DNA from: Candidatus Hydrogenedentota bacterium
Lineage (GTDB): Bacteria > Hydrogenedentota > Hydrogenedentia > Hydrogenedentales > SLHB01
DNA: 64,000 bases
NCBI GenBank assembly: GCA_020848835.1
Contig: JADLHJ010000078.1
Coordinates: 42,738 to 106,737 of the forward strand
Reading direction: 5' to 3'
The notes under the pieces are model-generated. The model saw only the letters and a list, made by a program, of their open reading frames with translations. It did not search any database and had not been told where the DNA came from. Made by a program: the position numbers and the translations under genes. Of this stretch, positions 55,909-63,549 are shown in pieces (the stretch's first letter is position 1; each line of letters begins with the position of its first letter).

Positions 55909-57227
55909 GCGGCCTCCAACGCGAGGCGCTTGCTCACGCGCATGAACGCGATCGTGCGTACCAGGGTCGCGAGTGCATTTGTTGCAATCTGCGCCAACGC
56001 TGCGCCGACAGGACCAATTGAGCGGACCAATGCGATCCCGAACAGCATGAAACACGCCAGCGCCACGAAGTTCACATAAAAATCAATACTCGCGAGTTGC
56101 AGCGCGAACAGCCCACGCGAGACTGCAAAGCCTACCGTCAGAATGGTCGCGTTAAGCGACAGCAGAACTACCAGGGTTCCGTTACCCGCATACTTGGCGC
56201 CGTAGATGGTGGAAACGAGTAGATCCCCGCAGAAGTACATGGCAACTGTGAAGACGAACAGCAGTGCGAAGAACATCAGTCCAGCGTCACGTACAGTCCG
56301 CCGCAAGCGATTAATTCCGCCCTCGGCATTCGCGTGCATGATGCGCGGCCCAAGATAGTTCTGTACGCCGAGCATGAGCGGATTGATCAAGGTCATCACG
56401 CCAAGCGCCGCAGCCCAGGAGCCCGCACTCGCAGTGCCGTGAAACGCTGCGACAATCCACGCGTAGAGGTTCATGCTGATTGCCCAAACAAGGCCGCTCG
56501 CCAACAGCCATTTACCACTCGACCAGCTATTCCGGAAATCCCGGCTCACGTTTGTGATGTCAATTCGACGTTCGCCGCGCGTGATCATCGCCCAATGCAG
56601 CGCTGTAATTGCGCAGGCCAAACCGAGTACGAGAAATGCCGTCCACGCATGCAAGTTCCCACTCAGGTACAACGCGGCAAGTCCACCAATTTGCAGTAGC
56701 GCCAGCAGCACGTCCAGTGTGAGGGCTTGAACATAGGCAAGCCGAGCGAAGCAGGTCTGGCGCACATAGTCCCGTAGCAGCAACACGGCAAGCACCGCCC
56801 CGAGTGCGATTAACGCCTGCCCCATCGCCGCGTTGTCGATGACTGAAATGCCCCCTGCGATAGCAACACACACTGAAACCGATACACCGAAGGCTAGTTG
56901 GTGAATTAGTGAACTCCCGGAAAACAACTTCGCCTCGTCGTTTTTGAGGCCAGGGATTCGAATCATGAAAGGTGTGGCGATAAGCGAGGCCTGGACGGTC
57001 ATCAACAGCGTTAACAGGCTAAAGCCAATCGTGTAGAGCCCGAATTCTTCCTTTGAGCACATACGCCCGATGAGCGCGCCGGCAATAAACGTCGTGGCAC
57101 TCGCGACAATCTGGTCCGCGATGCTCAACGCGCTATTTGGTAAGCCGTTCGCAAGAATCCCACGGAGGCGATCCGTCACCCCTGCGAAACGCGATGCATA
57201 AAACGCTATGTCAACTGCTCGTCCCAT
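55905..57227 (-). CDS. Wzx-type polysaccharide flippase
   Basis: The 440-residue membrane protein has about twelve to fourteen helices of the MATE/polysaccharide-exporter type (ALSIADQIVASATTFIAGAL; MQLASIDFY-type late region). It would move the undecaprenyl-linked repeat unit across the inner membrane. It is coupled to the ligase/polymerase gene and lies 26 bases from the initiating sugar transferase gene. Confidence 0.88.
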   Translation of the reverse strand: MGRAVDIAFYASRFAGVTDRLRGILANGLPNSALSIADQIVASATTFIAGALIGRMCSKEEFGLYTIGFSLLTLLMTVQASLIATPFMIRIPGLKNDEAKLFSGSSLIHQLAFGVSVSVCVAIAGGISVIDNAAMGQALIALGAVLAVLLLRDYVRQTCFARLAYVQALTLDVLLALLQIGGLAALYLSGNLHAWTAFLVLGLACAITALHWAMITRGERRIDITNVSRDFRNSWSSGKWLLASGLVWAISMNLYAWIVAAFHGTASAGSWAAALGVMTLINPLMLGVQNYLGPRIMHANAEGGINRLRRTVRDAGLMFFALLFVFTVAMYFCGDLLVSTIYGAKYAGNGTLVVLLSLNATILTVGFAVSRGLFALQLASIDFYVNFVALACFMLFGIALVRSIGPVGAALAQIATNALATLVRTIAFMRVSKRLALEAA

Positions 57228-57253
57228 TACCCTCGTACTCGCTTCGTCCGGTA

Positions 57254-57961
57254 TTAGTGCGCGCCGCGTTGCAGCAACACGGCAGGAATCGTGCGTAAGA
57301 TCAGCGAAACATCAAGCCATATGGAAAGCTTCTCGATGTATTCAAGGTCAAGGCGTACCCAACGATCGAAATCGCGGTCGTGCCGTGCGGTAACTTGCCA
57401 GATGCAGGTTAGGCCAGGCTTCACATCGAGCCGGCGCCAATGCCAAACGGAGTAGCTGCCTTCTTCATTTACCGGCAACGGGCGCGGCCCGACAATGCTC
57501 ATATCGCCCAGAAAAATATTAAAAAGCTGCGGCAACTCGTCGAGGCTCGTTTTGCGAATGAATTTGCCCAGCTTCGTCACGCGCGGGTCATTCGTCATCT
57601 TGAACGCGACGCCGCTGCGCTCGTTATATTTCATTAGATCGGCTTTGCGCGCCTCCGCATCCGTCGTCATACTCCGGAATTTGTAGAGGTAAAAGGTCTT
57701 CCCCCCCATGCCACCGCGCTTCTGCTTAAAGAAGACTGGGCCCCTGGAAGTCGCCTTGATGGCGATGGCAAGCGCGAGCATCACCGGCGAGAACGCGACG
57801 ATGCCGCACACGGAACCGGCGATATCCATCGCGCGCTTCCACTTGGGAAAGGGACGCGCAAACAGCGCGTGTCCGTTTTCTGACACGATACTCTCGCGAA
57901 CCGATGCGAAACTTTCCCACGTGGGAAGCGCACCCTGTGCGAGTTCGTAGTTATGAGACAT
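57254..57961 (-). CDS. initiating sugar-phosphate transferase (short form)
   Basis: The 235-residue bacterial sugar transferase has a single membrane segment ([21 protein letters not shown]). The catalytic [25 protein letters not shown] and the late [11 protein letters not shown] are also present. It starts repeat-unit synthesis by adding a sugar-phosphate to undecaprenyl phosphate. The multi-helix N-terminal domain of WcaJ-type proteins is absent, as in PglC-like short forms. The N-terminal 40 residues are hydrophilic. The gene overlaps the next one by 11 bases. Confidence 0.93.
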   Translation of the reverse strand: MSHNYELAQGALPTWESFASVRESIVSENGHALFARPFPKWKRAMDIAGSVCGIVAFSPVMLALAIAIKATSRGPVFFKQKRGGMGGKTFYLYKFRSMTTDAEARKADLMKYNERSGVAFKMTNDPRVTKLGKFIRKTSLDELPQLFNIFLGDMSIVGPRPLPVNEEGSYSVWHWRRLDVKPGLTCIWQVTARHDRDFDRWVRLDLEYIEKLSIWLDVSLILRTIPAVLLQRGAH

Positions 57962-58490
57962 TATGCAGTCTCATCTTGATCGGACTTGCAGGCGCCGATT
58001 CTTTACCGCGCAGCGCGCGGGTGCCCAATTGCTTGCGCTCGTCATCGGGGTATTCATAAACCACGAACGAAAGTTTAGGCGCGGGAACCGTCTCGACATT
58101 TGATTCCGCAAGTTTGCGGCGGAAGATAAATTCCAGGGGTTCGAGTATGTTGGTCGCGTTCACCTTCGTCGTATAGGGTAGGATTGCTGCGATTTGCTCG
58201 CCGTAGTACCCCTTCGCGTCGCACATGCGCGTGCGCTCGAACAAGGCCGAAGCAAGTGCTTGCTCCGCCTTCTGCGCCAAGTCGTCGTTTTGCGCGAACT
58301 GGATGTTGAACACGATCAAGACAAACGGCTGGCCAGAACGGTCCGTACGTGCGCGCTCCAGTGTAAGCTGCTCTTCAAACGCGTCGCTCGTTAACAAACC
58401 CGTCGCGCGCGCTTTTTCCGCCTCGCGCACACGCGCCATGAGACGATACAGGCGTACTAAAGCAGAATCCGTTTGTGGCTTGGCTACCAT
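57951..58490 (-). CDS. degenerate GGDEF-like domain protein
   Basis: The 179-residue soluble protein looks like a GGDEF (diguanylate cyclase) fold. A helix SDAFEEQLTLERARTDRSGQ leads into PFVLIVFNIQ, and a later strand KGYYGEQIAAILP (about residues 93-105) sits where RxGGDEFxxLLP is expected. The active-site sequence is YYGEQ, so catalysis is very unlikely. It may be a binding or regulatory module for the overlapping sugar transferase. The assignment is by pattern only. Confidence 0.6.
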   Translation of the reverse strand: MVAKPQTDSALVRLYRLMARVREAEKARATGLLTSDAFEEQLTLERARTDRSGQPFVLIVFNIQFAQNDDLAQKAEQALASALFERTRMCDAKGYYGEQIAAILPYTTKVNATNILEPLEFIFRRKLAESNVETVPAPKLSFVVYEYPDDERKQLGTRALRGKESAPASPIKMRLHNVS

Positions 58491-58521
58491 ATCAAAAATC
58501 TCCCCTTGCAGAAGTGAGCGT

Positions 58522-59244
58522 TTACAGTTTCCGGTACACGAAATCAGGAATCTCGTAGCGCCGGTTGTTCAGCGCCACCCCCAAGACATTTCCCTGTTGC
58601 GCGGTGATCTGCGCAACCGCGTGCCGCAGCACTTGCCAGCGCACGCCGCCGGCATTGACAACAACGACCGTGCCATCGGCCACCGTGGAGAGAAGGCTTG
58701 CATCCGAGCCCTTCCCGATTCCCGGCGTATCGACAAAGATCCAGTCGTAGCGCTTGCGCATCAGACGCAACGTGTTCAAGACGCGCGGCGATGTGAGCAA
58801 ATTCGGTAGTGTGTCCTTCGTTGCATTCAGTTGACTGATCGCGATCGGCGGTTCGTTTATGCGGTAGACAATGTCGTTGATCGAGCGCGCGCTGTAGGTC
58901 AGGTTTTCCCAACCGCGATTTAGGCCCGCTTCGAACAGTTTCTTGGCACACCCGGACTGACAGGTCGCGAGCACCAACACGCGGCGCCCGAGCTTTGTCG
59001 CGCCGACACGCGCCATTTCCATCACATAGGTTGCGCTGCTTTCTTCGTCGCCAAGTCCCGCAAATGAAATGATGCGACCGCCGCGGTTTTCGATCATAGA
59101 ATCGATGCGCGTATACAGGCCGAGCAGCTTTTCTTCAAAGCTTTCGTTCTGCTTCGGCAGCGTCAAATTAAATTCAGTTTCGGCTACCGAATCCTCAACC
59201 GGCGCATGGCCGGCAAATTCCAGCGCTTCGTAGATACGGCTCAT
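58522..59244 (-). CDS. BY-kinase/CpsD-like P-loop protein with degenerate Walker A
   Basis: The 240-residue protein resembles CpsD/CapB or exosortase-associated tyrosine autokinases in length, position and Walker B (WIFVDTPGIG, Asp172). The Walker A region reads FAGLGDEESSATY (about residues 61-72), lacking the essential Lys. The Walker A' (RVLVLATCQS) has no Asp. ATP hydrolysis or kinase activity is therefore doubtful. The C-terminus RRYEIPDFVYRKL holds two tyrosines. It overlaps the ExeA-like ATPase as ATGA and probably modulates chain length. Confidence 0.75.
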   Translation of the reverse strand: MSRIYEALEFAGHAPVEDSVAETEFNLTLPKQNESFEEKLLGLYTRIDSMIENRGGRIISFAGLGDEESSATYVMEMARVGATKLGRRVLVLATCQSGCAKKLFEAGLNRGWENLTYSARSINDIVYRINEPPIAISQLNATKDTLPNLLTSPRVLNTLRLMRKRYDWIFVDTPGIGKGSDASLLSTVADGTVVVVNAGGVRWQVLRHAVAQITAQQGNVLGVALNNRRYEIPDFVYRKL

Positions 59245-60263
59245 TCAGACACCTCTTCCTGCGAAGCGACCGCGGGTACGGCCGAAGGTAGATTCTGCGG
59301 CGCAGTCAATGCAGCGGCGTGTGCGATATTGTTCACGTGCGCGGTTGCCGCTTCACTGCGCGTCTGGTTCCAAAACATTGGCACGGCAAAGCACGCGGAG
59401 GCGATTGCCGCCCCGGCTAGTGCCGCGCCCGCCCAACGCAGGTTCGGCATTGAACGACCACCTTTGAATTCGCGGATGACTTCGCGCGCGATTTTCGGCG
59501 TGATCGGTTTGCACTGATAGCCAAGGCCACTGACCAGCGCGTTGTCGCACATGATATTCATTGCGCGCGGATATCCTTCCGACGCTTTCACAATTGCCTT
59601 CATAGCCGCCAGAGTCATAACCGCATCCGGGTTTGCCCCAGCGTGCGTGATGCGATGGCGGATGTAGTCGATGCCCTCTTTCGGCGTCAGCGCGCGAAGC
59701 TTTGCGCGCACCGCGATGCGCTGACGAATCTGGCGCATCGAGTAATCGCTAAGCTTCACATCGAGTTCCGGCTGGCCGACCAGGACCATCTGCATGAGCT
59801 TGTAGTCCATCGTCTCAAGATTAGAGATAAGGCGCAGTTTCTCCAGCGTCTGGTTCGGCATGTGCTGCGCTTCGTCGATGATGAGTACGACGCGTTTGTC
59901 CTTGCCGACTTCATGCACAAGCGCGCGCATGAGGTAGTGCAGCATCCAACGCTCCGACTTGCCGCGCCCGTCGATGCCAAGTTCATGAAGCAAATGCACG
60001 AGTAATGCCTCAAATGTCAGGTTCGGATTGAACATGAAAATGGGGCGAATCCGCGTGCGGCGAATGCGTTCAAGGTACGCGCGCAATATTGTTGTCTTCC
60101 CGGTGCCCACTTCGCCGGTCATCGCGACAAAGCCCAGGCCTTTCTCAACGCCGTACACCACTGCCGCGAGTGCTTCCTTGTGGCTTGGACTCATGAAGAA
60201 GAAGTCCGGGTCCGGCGTGATGTGAAACGGTTCTTTGTTGAACCCGTAGTAACTTAGATACAT
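59241..60263 (-). CDS. ExeA-like AAA ATPase of exopolysaccharide locus
   Basis: The 340-residue ATPase begins MYLSYYGFNKEPFHITPDPD, the typical start of ExeA/GspA and exosortase-system ATPases. It has Walker A TGEVGTGKTTILRAYL (about residue 52) and Walker B VLIIDEAQHMPNQTLEKLRL (about 125). A C-terminal membrane helix lies near residue 280 (AALAGAAIASACFAVPMFW). It is coupled by overlaps to the chain-length gene upstream and the CpsD-like gene. Its role in polysaccharide export is inferred from position. Confidence 0.9.
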   Translation of the reverse strand: MYLSYYGFNKEPFHITPDPDFFFMSPSHKEALAAVVYGVEKGLGFVAMTGEVGTGKTTILRAYLERIRRTRIRPIFMFNPNLTFEALLVHLLHELGIDGRGKSERWMLHYLMRALVHEVGKDKRVVLIIDEAQHMPNQTLEKLRLISNLETMDYKLMQMVLVGQPELDVKLSDYSMRQIRQRIAVRAKLRALTPKEGIDYIRHRITHAGANPDAVMTLAAMKAIVKASEGYPRAMNIMCDNALVSGLGYQCKPITPKIAREVIREFKGGRSMPNLRWAGAALAGAAIASACFAVPMFWNQTRSEAATAHVNNIAHAAALTAPQNLPSAVPAVASQEEVSE

Positions 60264-61825
60264 GCCTTGAACTCCTTTTCAGAAACGGTCACGAGCACCG
60301 GCACACCGACCCAACGCTCCACTTGCTGGGGCGTGTTGACGGAGTCATCGAAGTAATCGAACACGAAGGCGAAAGTCAGGGCGGCGAACAAGGCCAGAAA
60401 CACGCCCAGGAAAATATTCAGGATCTTGTTTGGCTTCACCGGGTCCATGGGTAACGTCGCCGGTTGCACCACGCTTACGTTCGACACTTTGTCTACGTCA
60501 AGCGCCGAGGAAATGCGCGCGCGTTGAAGGCTATCGCGGTACTGTTCGTAGTCCTTTTCCGCGAGCGTTACTTCGCGCACGAGGGTCTGTAATTCAATTT
60601 CCTGGCTCGCGAGTTTTTGAAGTTGGCCGCGCTGCTTTTCCAACTCTTCCGAGATGGATGCCTGCTGGGCTTTAAGTGCCACGCTTTGCGCGCGTTCGTT
60701 TACCAGCGCGAGCTGGACTTGTTGATATGTTTCGTCAACACCGGTGGTCACTTCGGTGTGCGTTTCCTTTTCCTTTTTCAGCGTCGCTTCCGCCTCTTTG
60801 ATCTGCGTGCGAACGTCTATTAGCGGGCGGTGCGTTTCCGGGTAACGCGCGGCGAGGTCAGTCTCGCGCAGGCGCAAGTCGAGCAACTTTTCCTTTAGCG
60901 CGTCGGCGGCATAGTTGGTCACGCCCGTCGTACGGCTGAGTTCAAGCGTTTTCGAGCGGCCGCTGAGCGAACCTTCCAAGGCATTGACGCGCTTTTCCGA
61001 AGCCATGCCTTCCGCTTGCGCGTTGGAGAGCTGTTCTTCCAGGCCGCTGATTTGATTGAGGAGTACTTCCTTCTGACGCTCGATCGTCGTAATTCCGTTC
61101 TCACGGCGAAACGAGTCGAGTCTTTGCTCGCGCGTCTCTAATGCCTTGCGCAAATCTTCAGTCTGTGTCTCAAAGAATTCCGGTGTCGCTTGTGCGGAGT
61201 GCACGCGAATGTGTTCTTCCAGATAGAACTGAAGTAAAGCATCGAGTGCGCTCTGCGCCAGTGGGCGGCTCGGCGCGTCAAAGGTAACGGCGATAATGTC
61301 TGTCTTCGCCTCTACCGATACGTCAAGGTTTTCCATGACCGCTTTGACGGCTTGTTCGCGCGGCGTTAACGGTGTTTTGAGGTCGAGCGCGACCATGATG
61401 CCGTGACCGGCCTCTTCTGCTTCCCGCACTTCACGGCGCACTTTGCGGAGATCCTGCTGCGCGCCCGCCATGGATGCGACCGGCGGCTCGATGTTCACTG
61501 CTTCATCGGGCTTTTCAAGAAAAATTGCGTTGCCCAGCTTGTCCACAACCTTCTCGGCGATCGCCCGGCTCTTCAGAATGGAGACTTCTGAATTCACCTC
61601 ATTCACTCGATCGCGCGACGGATACAAGGTTGGCCCGTTCACCGTGGGATCGACTGAAAGATTTTCGCGGCCAAGGCGAATCAACAGCTTCGCCTCGGAG
61701 CGATAGACTTCCTGCATGATGTAGGTGAACAGGACGACAAGTCCAAAGACGGCGACGAATACCGACGCGATCTTCACCTTGTGGCGGAACACGAGGTAGA
61801 GCATGTCCCGCAGCGAGTTGTGCAT
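60254..61825 (-). CDS. Wzz/GumC-type polysaccharide chain-length determinant
   Basis: The 523-residue inner-membrane protein has a helix at about 18-38 (KIASVFVAVFGLVVLFTYI), a large periplasmic coiled-coil region (about 170-440), the Pro-rich MDPVKPNKIL motif and a last helix (FLGVFLALFAALTFAFVF). No kinase domain is fused. It sets polymer length and bridges to the outer-membrane exporter. ATG 61825 overlaps the exporter stop (TAATG); the upstream extension of 59 residues is unrelated. Confidence 0.92.
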   Translation of the reverse strand: MHNSLRDMLYLVFRHKVKIASVFVAVFGLVVLFTYIMQEVYRSEAKLLIRLGRENLSVDPTVNGPTLYPSRDRVNEVNSEVSILKSRAIAEKVVDKLGNAIFLEKPDEAVNIEPPVASMAGAQQDLRKVRREVREAEEAGHGIMVALDLKTPLTPREQAVKAVMENLDVSVEAKTDIIAVTFDAPSRPLAQSALDALLQFYLEEHIRVHSAQATPEFFETQTEDLRKALETREQRLDSFRRENGITTIERQKEVLLNQISGLEEQLSNAQAEGMASEKRVNALEGSLSGRSKTLELSRTTGVTNYAADALKEKLLDLRLRETDLAARYPETHRPLIDVRTQIKEAEATLKKEKETHTEVTTGVDETYQQVQLALVNERAQSVALKAQQASISEELEKQRGQLQKLASQEIELQTLVREVTLAEKDYEQYRDSLQRARISSALDVDKVSNVSVVQPATLPMDPVKPNKILNIFLGVFLALFAALTFAFVFDYFDDSVNTPQQVERWVGVPVLVTVSEKEFKACI

Positions 61826-62607
61826 TACCTGGTTGATTGGATTGCTCCCATGCGCTGAATCGCGCTTTGATTTATCTGCCCCACGCCGCTTAACAGGTTG
61901 TTCACCGCGTTGTTTCCGGAAACGTCCTGCTGATTCAGGTCGTATGAAAAGCTCCAATGCACATTGCGCGGCACAAGCTTGTTGATGTATTGATCGACCC
62001 ATTGGTCAACCTGGTCGATGTTCGTGCGCGGCACGAAGACAATGTCGTAGGGTTCGAGCAGGAAGGGTTCGCTTTCGGTCTCTTCAAGCGCCTGGCGAAG
62101 ATTGAGCGTCGTGGCGAACTGCTTGCCATCGCGCTGGCGAATCACAACAACGGTCGCGCGCTTCGCACTTTCTTTGAGGAAACCGCCGCACTGCATAACA
62201 GCTTCAAGTGCGGTGAGACGCCCATTGATCATCACAAGCCCGGGGTTCTGCACTTCTCCGGTCACGTATACGCGATGACTGTCGAGCGAATTAACAACTA
62301 CGGATATTTCCGGCTCGATTAGTTTGTCCTGATATAAGCCGAGCAGCGATGTACGCAGTTCGTCAGGCGTCTTGCCTTTCGCCTCTACGTCACCAACAAG
62401 CTGCAGTGAAATTTTTCCATCGGGACGAATGCTCTGCTTTTCTTCATTGAGCTCGGGCCAATACAGAAATTTAACCTGCAACACGTCACCGGGCTGCAAA
62501 ACGACCTTCGGCTCCGCTGCAGCAACAGGAAAAGATTCCGACGGCGGCGGCGTCGTAACGCAACCCGATATTACAAGCGCTGCGACAAGCATCGCCGCGG
62601 TGTTCAT
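61825..62607 (-). CDS. Wza-type polysaccharide export lipoprotein
   Basis: The 260-residue protein has a lipoprotein signal (MLVAALVISGC) and the polysaccharide-export domain (VVLQPGDVLQVKFLYWPEL). An SLBB-type domain follows (VYVTGEVQNPGLVMINGRL, ALEAVMQCGGF). It forms the outer-membrane exit pore for the polymer. ATG 62607 gives the proper signal but has no strong ribosome binding site; the longer frame to 62784 is not lipoprotein-like. It is first in the operon, with a sigma-54-like site about 230 bases upstream. Confidence 0.9.
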   Translation of the reverse strand: MNTAAMLVAALVISGCVTTPPPSESFPVAAAEPKVVLQPGDVLQVKFLYWPELNEEKQSIRPDGKISLQLVGDVEAKGKTPDELRTSLLGLYQDKLIEPEISVVVNSLDSHRVYVTGEVQNPGLVMINGRLTALEAVMQCGGFLKESAKRATVVVIRQRDGKQFATTLNLRQALEETESEPFLLEPYDIVFVPRTNIDQVDQWVDQYINKLVPRNVHWSFSYDLNQQDVSGNNAVNNLLSGVGQINQSAIQRMGAIQSTR

Positions 62608-62831
62608 AAGGGATGCCCGCGAAACAGCGAAACCGTTTCGCGGGTCGGGGGACACACCAAGGAGGGTGTATTTCACTTGTGTAGCAATCGCGAACAATGG
62701 ATTTGGTTCCTCGCGGTGTATGTGTGTTTCGATTCGGGTGGCCGCAGTTGGATTCCCCGCTGCCCCAGGACATTGGCTTCGCATCGGCCGCCTCTTCTCC
62801 GTTCCGCGGTACCCCAGTCAGTACCCGCGAC

Positions 62832-62845
62832 GTTCTAGCTAGAAC
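62832..62845. promoter_or_regulatory. palindrome GTTCTAGCTAGAAC overlapping a -12 element
   Basis: A perfect 14-bp palindrome that overlaps the -12 part of the sigma-54-like promoter. A protein bound here would block transcription of the exopolysaccharide operon, so it may be an operator. Confidence 0.4.
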
Positions 62846-62852
62846 CGTGCCA
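62837..62852 (-). promoter_or_regulatory. sigma-54-like promoter of the exopolysaccharide operon
   Basis: On the minus strand TGGCACGGTTCTAGCT matches TGGCACGNNNNTTGCW except one base (A for T in TTGC). The GG and GC doublets are exactly 10 bases apart. The predicted start lies near 62826, giving a leader of about 220 bases before the Wza-type gene. Confidence 0.5.
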
Positions 62853-63011
62853 CGCGAAGTTCACACACGCGAGCGCATTACTGCATGCGCGGTTGAATAC
62901 GTTTAAGGCGAAGGGGGTGCGCACGCGTCTTTCCCCACTAAACTTGCCCAAAGAATTGCAGCCGGAAAAAAGGCGAAGAGCTCAACGCGTTGCTGTAAAC
63001 CCACTGCAATT

Positions 63012-63032
63012 GCTGGCGTTCTAGATGCCAGC
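63012..63032. repeat. dyad GCTGGC-N9-GCCAGC
   Basis: Inverted 6-bp arms with a 9-base centre that contains GTTCTAG, in the control region between the two sigma-54-like promoters. It could be an upstream activator site. Confidence 0.4.
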
Positions 63033-63452
63033 GCGATACGCGGCAGCTCGAAGTGCATCGCCTCGAATCAATTCGCCAAGTGGATCGAAACTACCCTCTT
63101 GCAGATGACTTGCCGCCGGTTGAGAAAGGGATTTGGCGCCCCGGAAGTCGTATTGCGATAGCTGTGTCTAGTGTGAAAACACGCGCGACGGTGACGGGCG
63201 AAAGTGGCAGTTATTTGTCGATGTGTCAAATGTGATCTTAGAAACCGGCAGCTTCGTGATTTCCAACGAATGACTCAGGTGCATTGACCATGAGTGAACG
63301 CTTTACATGTGTATCAAGCAATCGACGAGACGAAAAATGTCACGGTGCGACGGCACTTGTTCTGTTTTGTACACAGATGCATCGCGAGTTTTCGCTGCAA
63401 TATTCCACGTAACTTCTTTCACCCGAGAAGCTTCCATCGTTTGACCAAATTC

Positions 63453-63468
63453 TGGCATGACGGTTGCC
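63453..63468 (+). promoter_or_regulatory. sigma-54-like promoter of the pilin gene
   Basis: TGGCATGACGGTTGCC matches the -24/-12 consensus with intact GG and GC doublets 10 bases apart; the mismatches are T for C at the sixth base and a final C. The predicted start near 63479 leaves a leader of about 70 bases. PilA-type pilins are sigma-54-dependent in several bacteria. Confidence 0.7.
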
Positions 63469-63549
63469 TTAGTACCTCCGTTGATTGGAGGGATTGGTCC
63501 GGTTTGCACACTCCGGGCCGTGAACGTCACACCTAGGAGGGTACAGACG

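Larger units (their letters stand above)
62608..63549. other. 942-base divergent control region between exopolysaccharide and pilin genes
   Basis: No gene is supported here. It holds two oppositely oriented sigma-54-like promoters (62837-62852 minus, 63453-63468 plus), a perfect palindrome GTTCTAGCTAGAAC and a dyad GCTGGC-N9-GCCAGC. The heptamer GTTCTAG occurs in both the palindrome and the dyad. Activator or repressor sites are likely in between. Confidence 0.6.

Noticed and set aside
62608..63549. Possible cyclic di-GMP riboswitch before the pilin or export genes
   Set aside because: I looked for the GEMM-type conserved core and did not find it on either strand.
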